From Pseudomonadota bacterium (GTDB taxonomy: Bacteria; Pseudomonadota; Alphaproteobacteria; Rhizobiales; Devosiaceae), in assembly GCA_023387585.1 (NCBI GenBank), contig JAEWHZ010000256.1, positions 1 to 9,494 of the forward strand: DNA of 9,494 nt. Direction: 5' to 3'. Every line of letters begins with the position of its first letter. The stretch's first letter is position 1. The notes beneath the pieces were generated by a model. It ran no database searches. It was not told where the DNA came from and was given only the letters and a program-made list of their open reading frames with translations. The position numbers and the translations under genes are program-made. Positions 1-5,363 of the stretch are shown here, one piece after another.

Positions 1-752
1 GGCTGCCCAATCTCGAGATCATCGCCAATTTCGGCGTCGGCTACGACACCGTCGACACCGTCGCCGCCAAGGCGCGCAACATCCGCGTCACCAATACGCC
101 GGACGTGCTCAACGACGCCGTGGCCGAGCTGACCGTCGGCCTGATGATCGCTCTCGCGCGCCGCATCCCCCAGGCCGACCGCTTCGTGCGCGACGGCAAG
201 TGGTCCGCCGGCGAGATGGGCCTGTTCTCCGAATTGAGCGGCAAGACGGTCGGCATCATCGGGCTGGGGCGCATCGGCAAGGAGATCGCCCAGCGCCTGC
301 AGGCGATGAAGATGCGCATCGCCTATTTCGGCCGCCGCCATCAGCAGCGCGAGCCCTATGTCTATTACAGCAACCTCGTCGACATGGCCCGCGACAGCGA
401 CTGGCTCGTCGTCATCGCCCCTGGCGGCAAGTCGACCCAGGGCCTCGTCTCGCGCGAAGTCCTCGAAGCGCTCGGCCCCCGGGGCGCCGTCGTCAACATG
501 GCGCGCGGCACGCTGATCGACGAGAAGGCGATGATCGAGCTGTTGCAATCCGGCGGGCTGGGCGGCGCCGCGCTCGACGTGTTCGAGAACGAGCCCGAAG
601 TGCCCCAGGCGCTGCGCACGCTGGAGAACGTCGTCCTCTCCCCCCACCACGGCAGCGCCTCCTACCAGACCCGCAAGGGCATGGGAGACCTCGTCATGGC
701 CAACCTCGAGGCGCATTTCGCCGGCGATCCGCTCCCGAGCGCGGTGGCCTAA
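1..752 (+). CDS. D-2-hydroxyacid dehydrogenase (glyoxylate/hydroxypyruvate reductase type), 5' partial
   Basis: The reading frame is open from base 3 to the TAA at 750-752, giving 249 residues. Full family members have about 310-330, so the first 65-75 residues lie outside the window. The cytoplasmic enzyme family reduces 2-oxoacids such as glyoxylate or hydroxypyruvate to D-2-hydroxyacids with NAD(P)H. Seen in the sequence: the Rossmann motif GLGRIG (bases 261-278); the catalytic Arg in NMARG (504-506); the Glu in FENEPEVP (591-593); and the catalytic His in SPHHGSAS (645-647). The endings PEVP...LENVVLSPH and NLEAHFAGDPL match the GhrB/hydroxyphenylpyruvate-reductase branch. Arg79-like residues after strand B (FGRR, near 330-341) could favour NADPH, which is inference. 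The exact substrate cannot be read from sequence. The gene converges on the small exported-protein gene, with a palindrome filling the gap. Confidence 0.93.
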   Translation, partial: LPNLEIIANFGVGYDTVDTVAAKARNIRVTNTPDVLNDAVAELTVGLMIALARRIPQADRFVRDGKWSAGEMGLFSELSGKTVGIIGLGRIGKEIAQRLQAMKMRIAYFGRRHQQREPYVYYSNLVDMARDSDWLVVIAPGGKSTQGLVSREVLEALGPRGAVVNMARGTLIDEKAMIELLQSGGLGGAALDVFENEPEVPQALRTLENVVLSPHHGSASYQTRKGMGDLVMANLEAHFAGDPLPSAVA

Positions 753-795
753 AGCGTTTCCAGGATAGGTGGTGTCCAGCTATCCTGGAAACGCT
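753..795. repeat. Perfect 16-bp palindrome between convergent genes (repeat copy 1)
   Basis: The left arm AGCGTTTCCAGGATAG (753-768) pairs perfectly with the right arm at 780-795, around an 11-base loop (769-779). It begins at the base right after the TAA of the dehydrogenase and its last base is shared with the TGA (795-797, minus strand) of the exported-protein gene, so it fills the whole gap. There is no T-run after the hairpin on either strand, so it is not a standard intrinsic terminator, although it could still act on transcripts from both sides. The first 11 bases and the loop motifs GTGGT and CCAGC recur at 8428-8474, marking a dispersed REP-like family. Confidence 0.9.
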
Positions 796-1100
796 CAGTA
801 GACCCGCATCAGCGTCTGCGGGTTATAGAGCTCCATGCGCGTGCTGCCGCCCGGCTCGGCGATGAAGGCCCTTATGCACCCGCCCCAGCGCTCGGTCGAA
901 TAGGCCTGGACCCCGACGCGCCGCAGGCGCTGGCGGTCGAGTTCGTTCTGGTCGCGCTCGGTGAAGCGCGTATCACGCTCGCCCCAGCTCGAGCGCATGT
1001 CGATGGCCGGTCCGGGCAAAAAGCATGCGGCCTGTGCGAAGGCGGAACTGGTGCCCAGGACCAGCGTCAGTCCGGCGACGGCGATTGCGGTTCGGATCAT
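795..1100 (-). CDS. Small exported protein of unknown function
   Basis: This gene encodes 101 residues. I do not recognise the family. The N-terminus has the form of a Sec signal peptide: MIRT, then a hydrophobic stretch (about residues 5-16), then SSAFA with likely cleavage after Ala22. The mature protein would be about 79 residues, probably periplasmic. It holds two cysteines (Cys26 and Cys75), which could form one disulfide. A charged, Asp/Glu/Arg-rich middle (about 40-62) is followed by a C-terminal half (RVGVQAYSTERWGGCIRAF, then TRMELYNPQTL) that looks like alternating beta strands. Cys26 is preceded by QAA, a poor lipobox, so a lipoprotein is unlikely. The start is supported by GGAG seven bases upstream. 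It lies 35 bases downstream of the AbrB-family gene on the same strand and may be the last gene of that operon. Confidence 0.75.
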   Translation of the reverse strand: MIRTAIAVAGLTLVLGTSSAFAQAACFLPGPAIDMRSSWGERDTRFTERDQNELDRQRLRRVGVQAYSTERWGGCIRAFIAEPGGSTRMELYNPQTLMRVY

Positions 1101-1135
1101 GGAGTGGCTCCGTTCAGAATGCGTTCAGCTATCGT

Positions 1136-2212
1136 TCATGATTGTGGCGGCGTCCCGGCAAGTTCGCGCCGCATCTGCCGGCGGATCAGCACCACGACGC
1201 CCGGAATGGCGAAGCTCAGCATCAGCAGCCGCAGCACGTGATGCGCGGCGACGAACGCCGTATCATAGCCCAGCGCCAGCGTCAGCGCACCCATCGCCTC
1301 GAGGCCTCCGGGCGACAGCCCGAGCCAGATCTGGCCGAAAGGCATGTCTACCCAAAGACTTATCAGTGCCGAGATGGTCGTCGTTATTCCCACGGTGATC
1401 AGCGTCGCGATCAATCCCCCGAAGGCGATGCGCTTGAACTCGTCCCAGGTCATGCCCACGAACCGCACCCCGATCAGCGCGCCGATGGCGATGAAGGTCA
1501 CCATCACCATCGGTTCGGGCAGCACGGCGTCATAAAGCCCCGCCAGCTTCCCCACCGTCGCCGCCGCCATCGACCCCAACACGAAACCCGCGGGGATGCT
1601 CAGTTTTTCGAAGACCAGGCTGACCGCCACGCAGGCCGCGGCGAGCAGGGCAATACCCAGCGGATCCAGCACTTTAGGCGCCGCGGCCACCGCTTCGATG
1701 CTCTCCCCGATCGGCAGGAACAGCGCTCCGATCGGCACCGCGATGGTCAGCATCAGCAGGCGGATGACCTGGATCATGATGATCTGCCGCGGCTCGCCCA
1801 CCCCGGCCGAGGCGATGCTCATCACGAACGACAGATGCCCCGGAAACGAGCTCATATAGGCCGTTCCCGCGTCGAGCCCGAAGAATCGCGTCAGCATCCA
1901 GCCGGTGATGGAGATGATCAGGATCAGCTCCAGCGCCAGCCCGGCGATGCTGACCGGCCATTGCGCCACCAGCGACAGGCTGTCCGGCGCCACGGCCGCG
2001 CCCATCGACATGCCGACCAGCAGGAAGGTGGCGTTGCGCAGCGCCGCCGGCAGCACCACCGGCAATCCGGCGATGGCGGCCGCCGCCACGCCCATCGCCG
2101 CCCCCACCAGCATCCCGGCGGGCAGGCCGGCATAGTGGCCGGCCAGCCCGCACAGGGCCGAGATCGCAAAGGTGAGGGCCACGCGCGGCGCAGCGGTCAG
2201 GAAGTCGTTCAT
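1136..2212 (-). CDS. AbrB-family (duplicated-domain) inner-membrane protein
   Basis: This gene encodes 358 residues and is very hydrophobic, with about 9-10 predicted membrane segments. It belongs to the Gram-negative AbrB duplication family (Pfam AbrB, E. coli AbrB-like, sometimes mislabelled ammonia monooxygenase), not to the AbrB DNA-binding regulators. The internal duplication is clear: FPGHLSFVMSIA ... IQVIRLLMLTIAVP at 123-160 repeats as SPGGLEAMGALT ... AHHVLRLLMLSFAIP at 300-337. Each half also has a GLPAGMLVGAAMG-type segment (29-41; IPAGFVLGSMAAA at 206-218). The frame runs 20 codons further upstream, but the ATG at 2212 gives the family's usual start, and the longer version would overlap the preceding gene. 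The gap to the upstream amidohydrolase is 20 bases, so co-transcription is likely. The ribosome binding site is weak (AGAAGCAAG). Transport substrate is unknown; the family is poorly characterised. Confidence 0.9.
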   Translation of the reverse strand: MNDFLTAAPRVALTFAISALCGLAGHYAGLPAGMLVGAAMGVAAAAIAGLPVVLPAALRNATFLLVGMSMGAAVAPDSLSLVAQWPVSIAGLALELILIISITGWMLTRFFGLDAGTAYMSSFPGHLSFVMSIASAGVGEPRQIIMIQVIRLLMLTIAVPIGALFLPIGESIEAVAAAPKVLDPLGIALLAAACVAVSLVFEKLSIPAGFVLGSMAAATVGKLAGLYDAVLPEPMVMVTFIAIGALIGVRFVGMTWDEFKRIAFGGLIATLITVGITTTISALISLWVDMPFGQIWLGLSPGGLEAMGALTLALGYDTAFVAAHHVLRLLMLSFAIPGVVVLIRRQMRRELAGTPPQS

Positions 2213-2232
2213 GGGTCTTGCTTCTGACCGGC

Positions 2233-3402
2233 TCAGCCCGGCGCCAGCGCCGTCTCCGCCAGTCGGACCCAATAGCTGGCGCCGACCGGCAGCACGTCGT
2301 CGTTGAAGTCGTAGGTATCGGTATGGAGTTCGCTCGAATCCCCGTTGCCGAGGAAGATATAGGCGCCCGGGCGGGCCTCGAGCATGAAGGAAAAGTCCTC
2401 CCCGCCCATGGTCGCATCGACATTCGCATCGACGCGATCCTCGCCCACGACCTCGCGGGCCGTCGCGGCGGCGAAGTCGGTCTGGGCAACGCTGTTCACC
2501 GTCACCGGATAGCCCGGATGATAGGAAAAGCGCGCCGTCGCCCCGAAGCTCTGCGCGAAGGCGGGCACGAACTCGCCGAGCCTTTCGGGCAAGAATTTGC
2601 GCGTTTCAGTGTCGAGCGCGCGCAGCGTGCCCTTGAGCCGCGCCGTGCGCGCGATGACGTTGAACGCCTCGCCCGCCTCGATGATGGTGACAGAGACCAC
2701 GGCCGGCCGCAGCGGATCGACATTGCGCGACACCACGGTCTGCATCGCCGTCGTCATCTGCGCGGCGACGATCAGCGGGTCGATGGTGGCATGCGGGCGT
2801 GCCGCATGGCCGCCGCGGCCTTCGATCTCGATGGTGAACTGGTCCGACGCCGCCATGATGCCCCCCGGACGGATGGCGAAATGGCCGGCGGCGATGCCGG
2901 GCATGTTGTGCATGCCATAGACCTCGGCGATGGAAAAACGCTCCATCAGCCCTTCGCGCACCATTTCGCGCCCGCCGCCGCCGCCTTCCTCGGCGGGCTG
3001 GAAGATCAGCGCCACCGTGCCGGCGAAATTGCGCGTCTCGGCGAGATATTTCGCCGCCCCGAGCAGCATGGCCGTATGCCCGTCATGCCCGCAGGCATGC
3101 ATGCGCCCCGGCGTGGCACTGGCATAGGCATGCCCGCTGCGCTCGGTGATCGGCAGCGCGTCCATGTCGGCCCGCAGCCCGATGACGCGATCGGACGTGC
3201 CGCGCCTGCCATGGATCAGCGCCACGACGCCGGTGCGCCCGATCCCGGTGACCACCTCGTCGCAGCCGAATTCGCGCAGCAATTGCGCCACCTTGCCGGC
3301 GGTGCGATGCACGTCGAACTGCAATTCGGGGTGGCGATGGAAGTCTTGCCGCCATTGAGCGATCTCGCCGTGGAAATCGGCAATGCGGTTGAGGATGGGC
3401 AT
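2233..3402 (-). CDS. M20D-family metal-dependent amidohydrolase (hippurate hydrolase/aminoacylase-like)
   Basis: This gene encodes 389 residues, the usual family length. Cytoplasmic enzymes of this group hydrolyse N-acyl amino acids or similar amides with a dinuclear metal centre. Seen: FHRHPEL (21-27); RADMDALPITE (77-87), with the conserved Asp; MHACGHDGHTAML (101-113), with metal ligands Cys104 and His106; QPAEEGGGGG (135-144), with the catalytic/ligand Glu pair; GMHNMPG (163-169), with ligand His165; the lid-domain GRGGHAARPH (195-204); GGEDFSFML; and near the end LHTDTYDFND, with the last ligand His. No essential residue is missing. ATG 3402 is chosen over the in-frame ATG at 3459 because GGAG (3408-3411) sits five bases before it and the extra 19 residues are not conserved-looking. 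It is probably the first gene of a unit with the AbrB-family gene. The acyl group and amino acid acted on are unknown. Confidence 0.93.
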   Translation of the reverse strand: MPILNRIADFHGEIAQWRQDFHRHPELQFDVHRTAGKVAQLLREFGCDEVVTGIGRTGVVALIHGRRGTSDRVIGLRADMDALPITERSGHAYASATPGRMHACGHDGHTAMLLGAAKYLAETRNFAGTVALIFQPAEEGGGGGREMVREGLMERFSIAEVYGMHNMPGIAAGHFAIRPGGIMAASDQFTIEIEGRGGHAARPHATIDPLIVAAQMTTAMQTVVSRNVDPLRPAVVSVTIIEAGEAFNVIARTARLKGTLRALDTETRKFLPERLGEFVPAFAQSFGATARFSYHPGYPVTVNSVAQTDFAAATAREVVGEDRVDANVDATMGGEDFSFMLEARPGAYIFLGNGDSSELHTDTYDFNDDVLPVGASYWVRLAETALAPG

Positions 3403-3407
3403 TTCGG

Positions 3408-3411
3408 CTCC
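3408..3411 (-). promoter_or_regulatory. Ribosome binding site of the amidohydrolase
   Basis: GGAG on the minus strand lies five bases before ATG 3402. It decides the start in favour of this ATG rather than the in-frame one 57 bases upstream. Confidence 0.65.
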
Positions 3412-3436
3412 GGTTCGGAATTGACGTCCAGTGTCC

Positions 3437-3468
3437 GCCAAGCTTGACGATGCCGTCAACTGCTTGGC
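3437..3468. repeat. Bulged inverted repeat in the divergent amidohydrolase/etfB region
   Basis: GCCAAGC (3437-3443) plus TTGAC (3444-3448) pairs with GTCAA (3455-3459) plus GCTTGGC (3462-3468). This makes a 12-bp stem around a 6-base centre with a two-base bulge (CT, 3460-3461). It lies about 35 bases upstream of the amidohydrolase start and about 125 bases upstream of etfB, within the 188-base divergent gap 3403-3590. It could be an operator bound by a dimeric regulator or an RNA hairpin in the amidohydrolase leader. TTGACG occurs at 3421 and 3444 on the plus strand, but I find no good -10 at the right spacing. Confidence 0.55.
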
Positions 3469-3538
3469 CGCATTTCCAGTTTTGTTTTGGCCACCGGCGC
3501 CAAGGGAGCACGATTGGGCGGATTCTGCGCCGCTGCGC

Positions 3539-3568
3539 TTGTCGCCCAGAGACCAATGCGCCTAAAAC
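3539..3568 (+). promoter_or_regulatory. Weak candidate promoter for etfBA
   Basis: TTGTCG (3539-3544) and TAAAAC (3563-3568), spaced by 18 bases, each match 4 of 6 sigma70 consensus bases. Transcription would start near 3575, leaving a short leader that includes the GGAG ribosome site. It is the best match I found in the 188-base intergenic region, but it is not strong. Confidence 0.28.
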
Positions 3569-3580
3569 CGCGCCAGTCAC

Positions 3581-3584
3581 GGAG
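3581..3584 (+). promoter_or_regulatory. Ribosome binding site of etfB
   Basis: GGAG lies six bases before ATG 3591. The in-frame ATG at 3585 directly touches the GGAG and is too close to use, so 3591 is the better start. Confidence 0.65.
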
Positions 3585-3590
3585 ATGCGG

Positions 3591-4358
3591 ATGGGACGCA
3601 GGATTGTCGTTGCGATCAAGCGCGTGCTCGACCATGCCGGGCGGGTGCGCGTCAAACCCGATGGCAGCGGCGTCGACACCGCCGGCCAGCGCCTGTCGAT
3701 GAACCCGTTCTGCAAGCATGCCGTCGAGGCGGCGGTGCAACTCGTCGAGGCCGGCAGCGCCGACGAGATCGTCGCGGTCTCCATCGGCCCCGAGGGCACG
3801 GCCGAAATCATCCGGACCGCCCTCGCCATGGGCGCGCATCGCGGCGTGCATGTCGAAGCGGAAGGCCGGCTCGAAACCCTCGCCATTGCCAAGCTGCTCG
3901 CCGCCATCGTCGCCGAGGAACAGCCTGACCTCGTGCTGCTCGGCAAGCAGGCCGTGGACGATGATTCCAACCATGTCGGCCAGATGCTGGCCGGGCTGCT
4001 CGACTGGCCGCAGGCGACCTTCGCCTCCTCCGTTTCGATCGAGAACGACACGCTGAACGTCACCCGCGAAATCGATTTCGGCCGCATCGACATCGCCCTG
4101 CCGCTCCCCGCCATCGTCACCGCCGATCTGCGTCTCAACATGCCGCGCAACGTGGCGCTGCCCATGGTGATGAAAGCCCGCGCCAAGCCGCTCGCCACCC
4201 GGCCCGCCGCCGATTTCGGCATCGATCTCACCCCGCGACTGACCGTCGAATCGGTCACGACCCCGTCCGGACGCAGCGGGGGGACACGTGCGCCCGATAT
4301 TGGCGCCTTCGCCGATGCCATCGCCGCCTGCCTCGCCGAGATCGAGGCGGCGCCATGA
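3591..4358 (+). CDS. etfB: Electron transfer flavoprotein subunit beta
   Basis: This gene encodes 255 residues, the same length as human ETF-beta. With EtfA it forms a soluble heterodimer that carries electrons from flavin dehydrogenases towards ETF-quinone oxidoreductase. Seen: the N-terminal strand and VKPDGSGVD...SMNPF (21-40), a canonical group 1 feature; the AMP-site segment GKQAVDDDSNHVGQM (118-132) and DWPQATFAS; the conserved Glu160 in VTREID, the position of human Glu165; and the signature ADLRLNMPRNVALPMVMKAR (178-197), with Leu190 as the partner-anchoring leucine (human Leu195). Odd: the usual DGGLE after that Glu reads DFGRI here. The start is set by GGAG at 3581. The stop overlaps the etfA start (ATGA), indicating translational coupling. 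The group 1 pattern argues against a bifurcating FixAB type. No dehydrogenase gene lies next to it, so its electron donor is unknown. Confidence 0.96.
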   Translation: MGRRIVVAIKRVLDHAGRVRVKPDGSGVDTAGQRLSMNPFCKHAVEAAVQLVEAGSADEIVAVSIGPEGTAEIIRTALAMGAHRGVHVEAEGRLETLAIAKLLAAIVAEEQPDLVLLGKQAVDDDSNHVGQMLAGLLDWPQATFASSVSIENDTLNVTREIDFGRIDIALPLPAIVTADLRLNMPRNVALPMVMKARAKPLATRPAADFGIDLTPRLTVESVTTPSGRSGGTRAPDIGAFADAIAACLAEIEAAP

Positions 4359-5299
4359 GCATTCTGGTCCTCGCCGAGCACGATCTGGGCCGGCTCTCCC
4401 CGGCTACCGCGCGCATCGTGACGGGCGCGGCGCTGCTCGGGCCGGTCGATCTGCTGGTCGCCGGCCTGGATCTGGCCGCCGCCGCCGAAGAGGCGGCGGT
4501 GCTGGCCGGCGTTGCACGCGTCTTGGTCGCCGACCAGCCCGAGCTTGCCATGCCCGCCGCCGACGTGCTGGTGCCGCTGCTCGAAACCTTCGCCCCGCGC
4601 CACACACACCTCGTCGCCGCCTCCGCCGCGACAGGGCGCGACGTCATGCCCCGCCTTGCCGCGCGGCTCGACGTGATGCCGGTGACCGACGTGGTCGAAA
4701 TCCTCTCACCCGAGCGCTTCGTACGCCCGATCCATGCCGGCAACGCGCTCGAAACCGTGCTGTCCCACCAGTCGCCGAATCTTTTGACCCTGCGCGCCTC
4801 CGCCTTCACTCCCGTCGCTCGCCAGGCACCGGCACCGATCGAGACGCTTGCGGTGTCGCCGGTCGAATCCGCCGTCCGCCTGATCGCCGAGCACCGCACC
4901 GAAGGCGGGCTGGCGGATCTCGCCACGGCGCGCATCGTCGTCGCCGGTGGCGTTTCGGTCGGCTCGAAGCAGGGTTTCGCGCTGGTCGAACAACTGGCCG
5001 CCGCCCTCGGCGCCGCCGTGGGTGCCACGCGTGCCGCGGTCGATGCCGGCTATGCGCCGAACGACTGGCAGATCGGCCAGACCGGCAAGATTATCGCTCC
5101 CGATCTCTATGTCGCCATCGGCATTTCCGGCGCCTTGCAGCATCTCGCCGGCATCCAGGGCGCCAAAACCATCCTCGCCATCAACACCGACCCCGAGGCG
5201 CCGCTGGCGAAAATCGCCGACCTGGTGCTGGTGGGCGATCTGTTCGCGCTCGTCCCCGAATTGATCGCCGAACTCGACCGCCGCGGGCTCAAACGCTGA
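4355..5299 (+). CDS. etfA: Electron transfer flavoprotein subunit alpha
   Basis: This gene encodes 314 residues. This subunit holds the redox FAD in its C-terminal domain. The N-terminal domain (about 1-185) shows ASAATGRDVMPRLAARLD (89-106) and FVRPIHAGNA (122-131). The FAD domain has GATRAAVDAGYAPNDWQIGQ (223-242), TGKIIAPDLY, GISGALQHLAG (257-267) and INTDPEAPL. Arg226, Thr243 and His263 correspond to human Arg249, Thr266 and His286 near the flavin. Odd: the normal GGRGL motif reads GGVSV (198-202), so Val200 replaces a conserved Arg (human Arg223). With the altered DFGRI in EtfB, this suggests a divergent paralogue of the main ETF, possibly with altered redox potential or partner. That is inference. 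The start overlaps the etfB stop by ATGA. The stop (5297-5299) directly precedes the -35 box of the next gene. Confidence 0.96.
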   Translation: MSILVLAEHDLGRLSPATARIVTGAALLGPVDLLVAGLDLAAAAEEAAVLAGVARVLVADQPELAMPAADVLVPLLETFAPRHTHLVAASAATGRDVMPRLAARLDVMPVTDVVEILSPERFVRPIHAGNALETVLSHQSPNLLTLRASAFTPVARQAPAPIETLAVSPVESAVRLIAEHRTEGGLADLATARIVVAGGVSVGSKQGFALVEQLAAALGAAVGATRAAVDAGYAPNDWQIGQTGKIIAPDLYVAIGISGALQHLAGIQGAKTILAINTDPEAPLAKIADLVLVGDLFALVPELIAELDRRGLKR

Positions 5300-5327
5300 T
5301 GGACATTCGCTCCGCGCCGCCTATAAA
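5300..5327 (+). promoter_or_regulatory. sigma70-type promoter of the aminotransferase gene
   Basis: TGGACA (5300-5305) and TATAAA (5322-5327) each match 5 of 6 consensus bases and are spaced by 16. The -35 begins right after the etfA stop codon. Predicted transcription start is about 5334, giving a leader of roughly 30 bases. This implies that the aminotransferase gene can be expressed apart from etfBA. Confidence 0.6.
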
Positions 5328-5334
5328 GGCGGCG
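5315..5334. repeat. 8-bp palindrome enclosing the -10 box
   Basis: CGCCGCCT (5315-5322) pairs with AGGCGGCG (5327-5334) around ATAA. The -10 TATAAA lies in its centre. It could be an operator or, for read-through transcripts from etfBA, a hairpin. The following pyrimidine-rich stretch has only short T-runs, so it is at best a weak terminator. Confidence 0.55.
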
Positions 5335-5363
5335 TCCCGTTTCCTTTCCCGTTCGATCCTTCC

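Noticed and set aside
753..795. Standard Rho-independent terminator
   Set aside because: The stem is perfect, but no run of T follows it on either strand. I call it a repeat with possible 3'-end function instead.
1023..1034. Lipobox in the small exported protein (Cys26)
   Set aside because: The residues before Cys are QAA with no Leu/Val/Ile at -3, and an ordinary AFA cleavage site lies four residues earlier.
1142..2227. 361-codon plus-strand frame opposite the AbrB-family gene, and a similar one at 8479-9318 opposite the AEC gene
   Set aside because: Both are His/Arg/Gln-rich antisense readings of membrane protein genes, with no recognisable domain.
2965..2992. Run of GCC-like triplets in the amidohydrolase as a microsatellite
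   Set aside because: It encodes the glycine run after the catalytic Glu pair, which is normal for the family.
2218..3447. 409-codon plus-strand open frame opposite the amidohydrolase
   Set aside because: It mirrors the codon structure of the amidohydrolase and is rich in Arg, His and Gly, as expected from antisense of GC-rich coding DNA.
3444..3590. Longer EtfB with a 49-residue N-terminal extension
   Set aside because: The extension has no family counterpart, crosses the inverted repeat region, and lacks a ribosome site. ATG 3591 has GGAG at the right distance.
4476..4499. GC-rich inverted repeat inside etfA
   Set aside because: It arises from runs of Ala and Glu codons (GCC and GCG), and no regulatory role needs to be assumed.
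3083..4609. 508-codon minus-strand open frame over etfBA
   Set aside because: Shadow of etfB/etfA and of another frame of the amidohydrolase; it has Arg/Ser/Ala-rich low-complexity composition.
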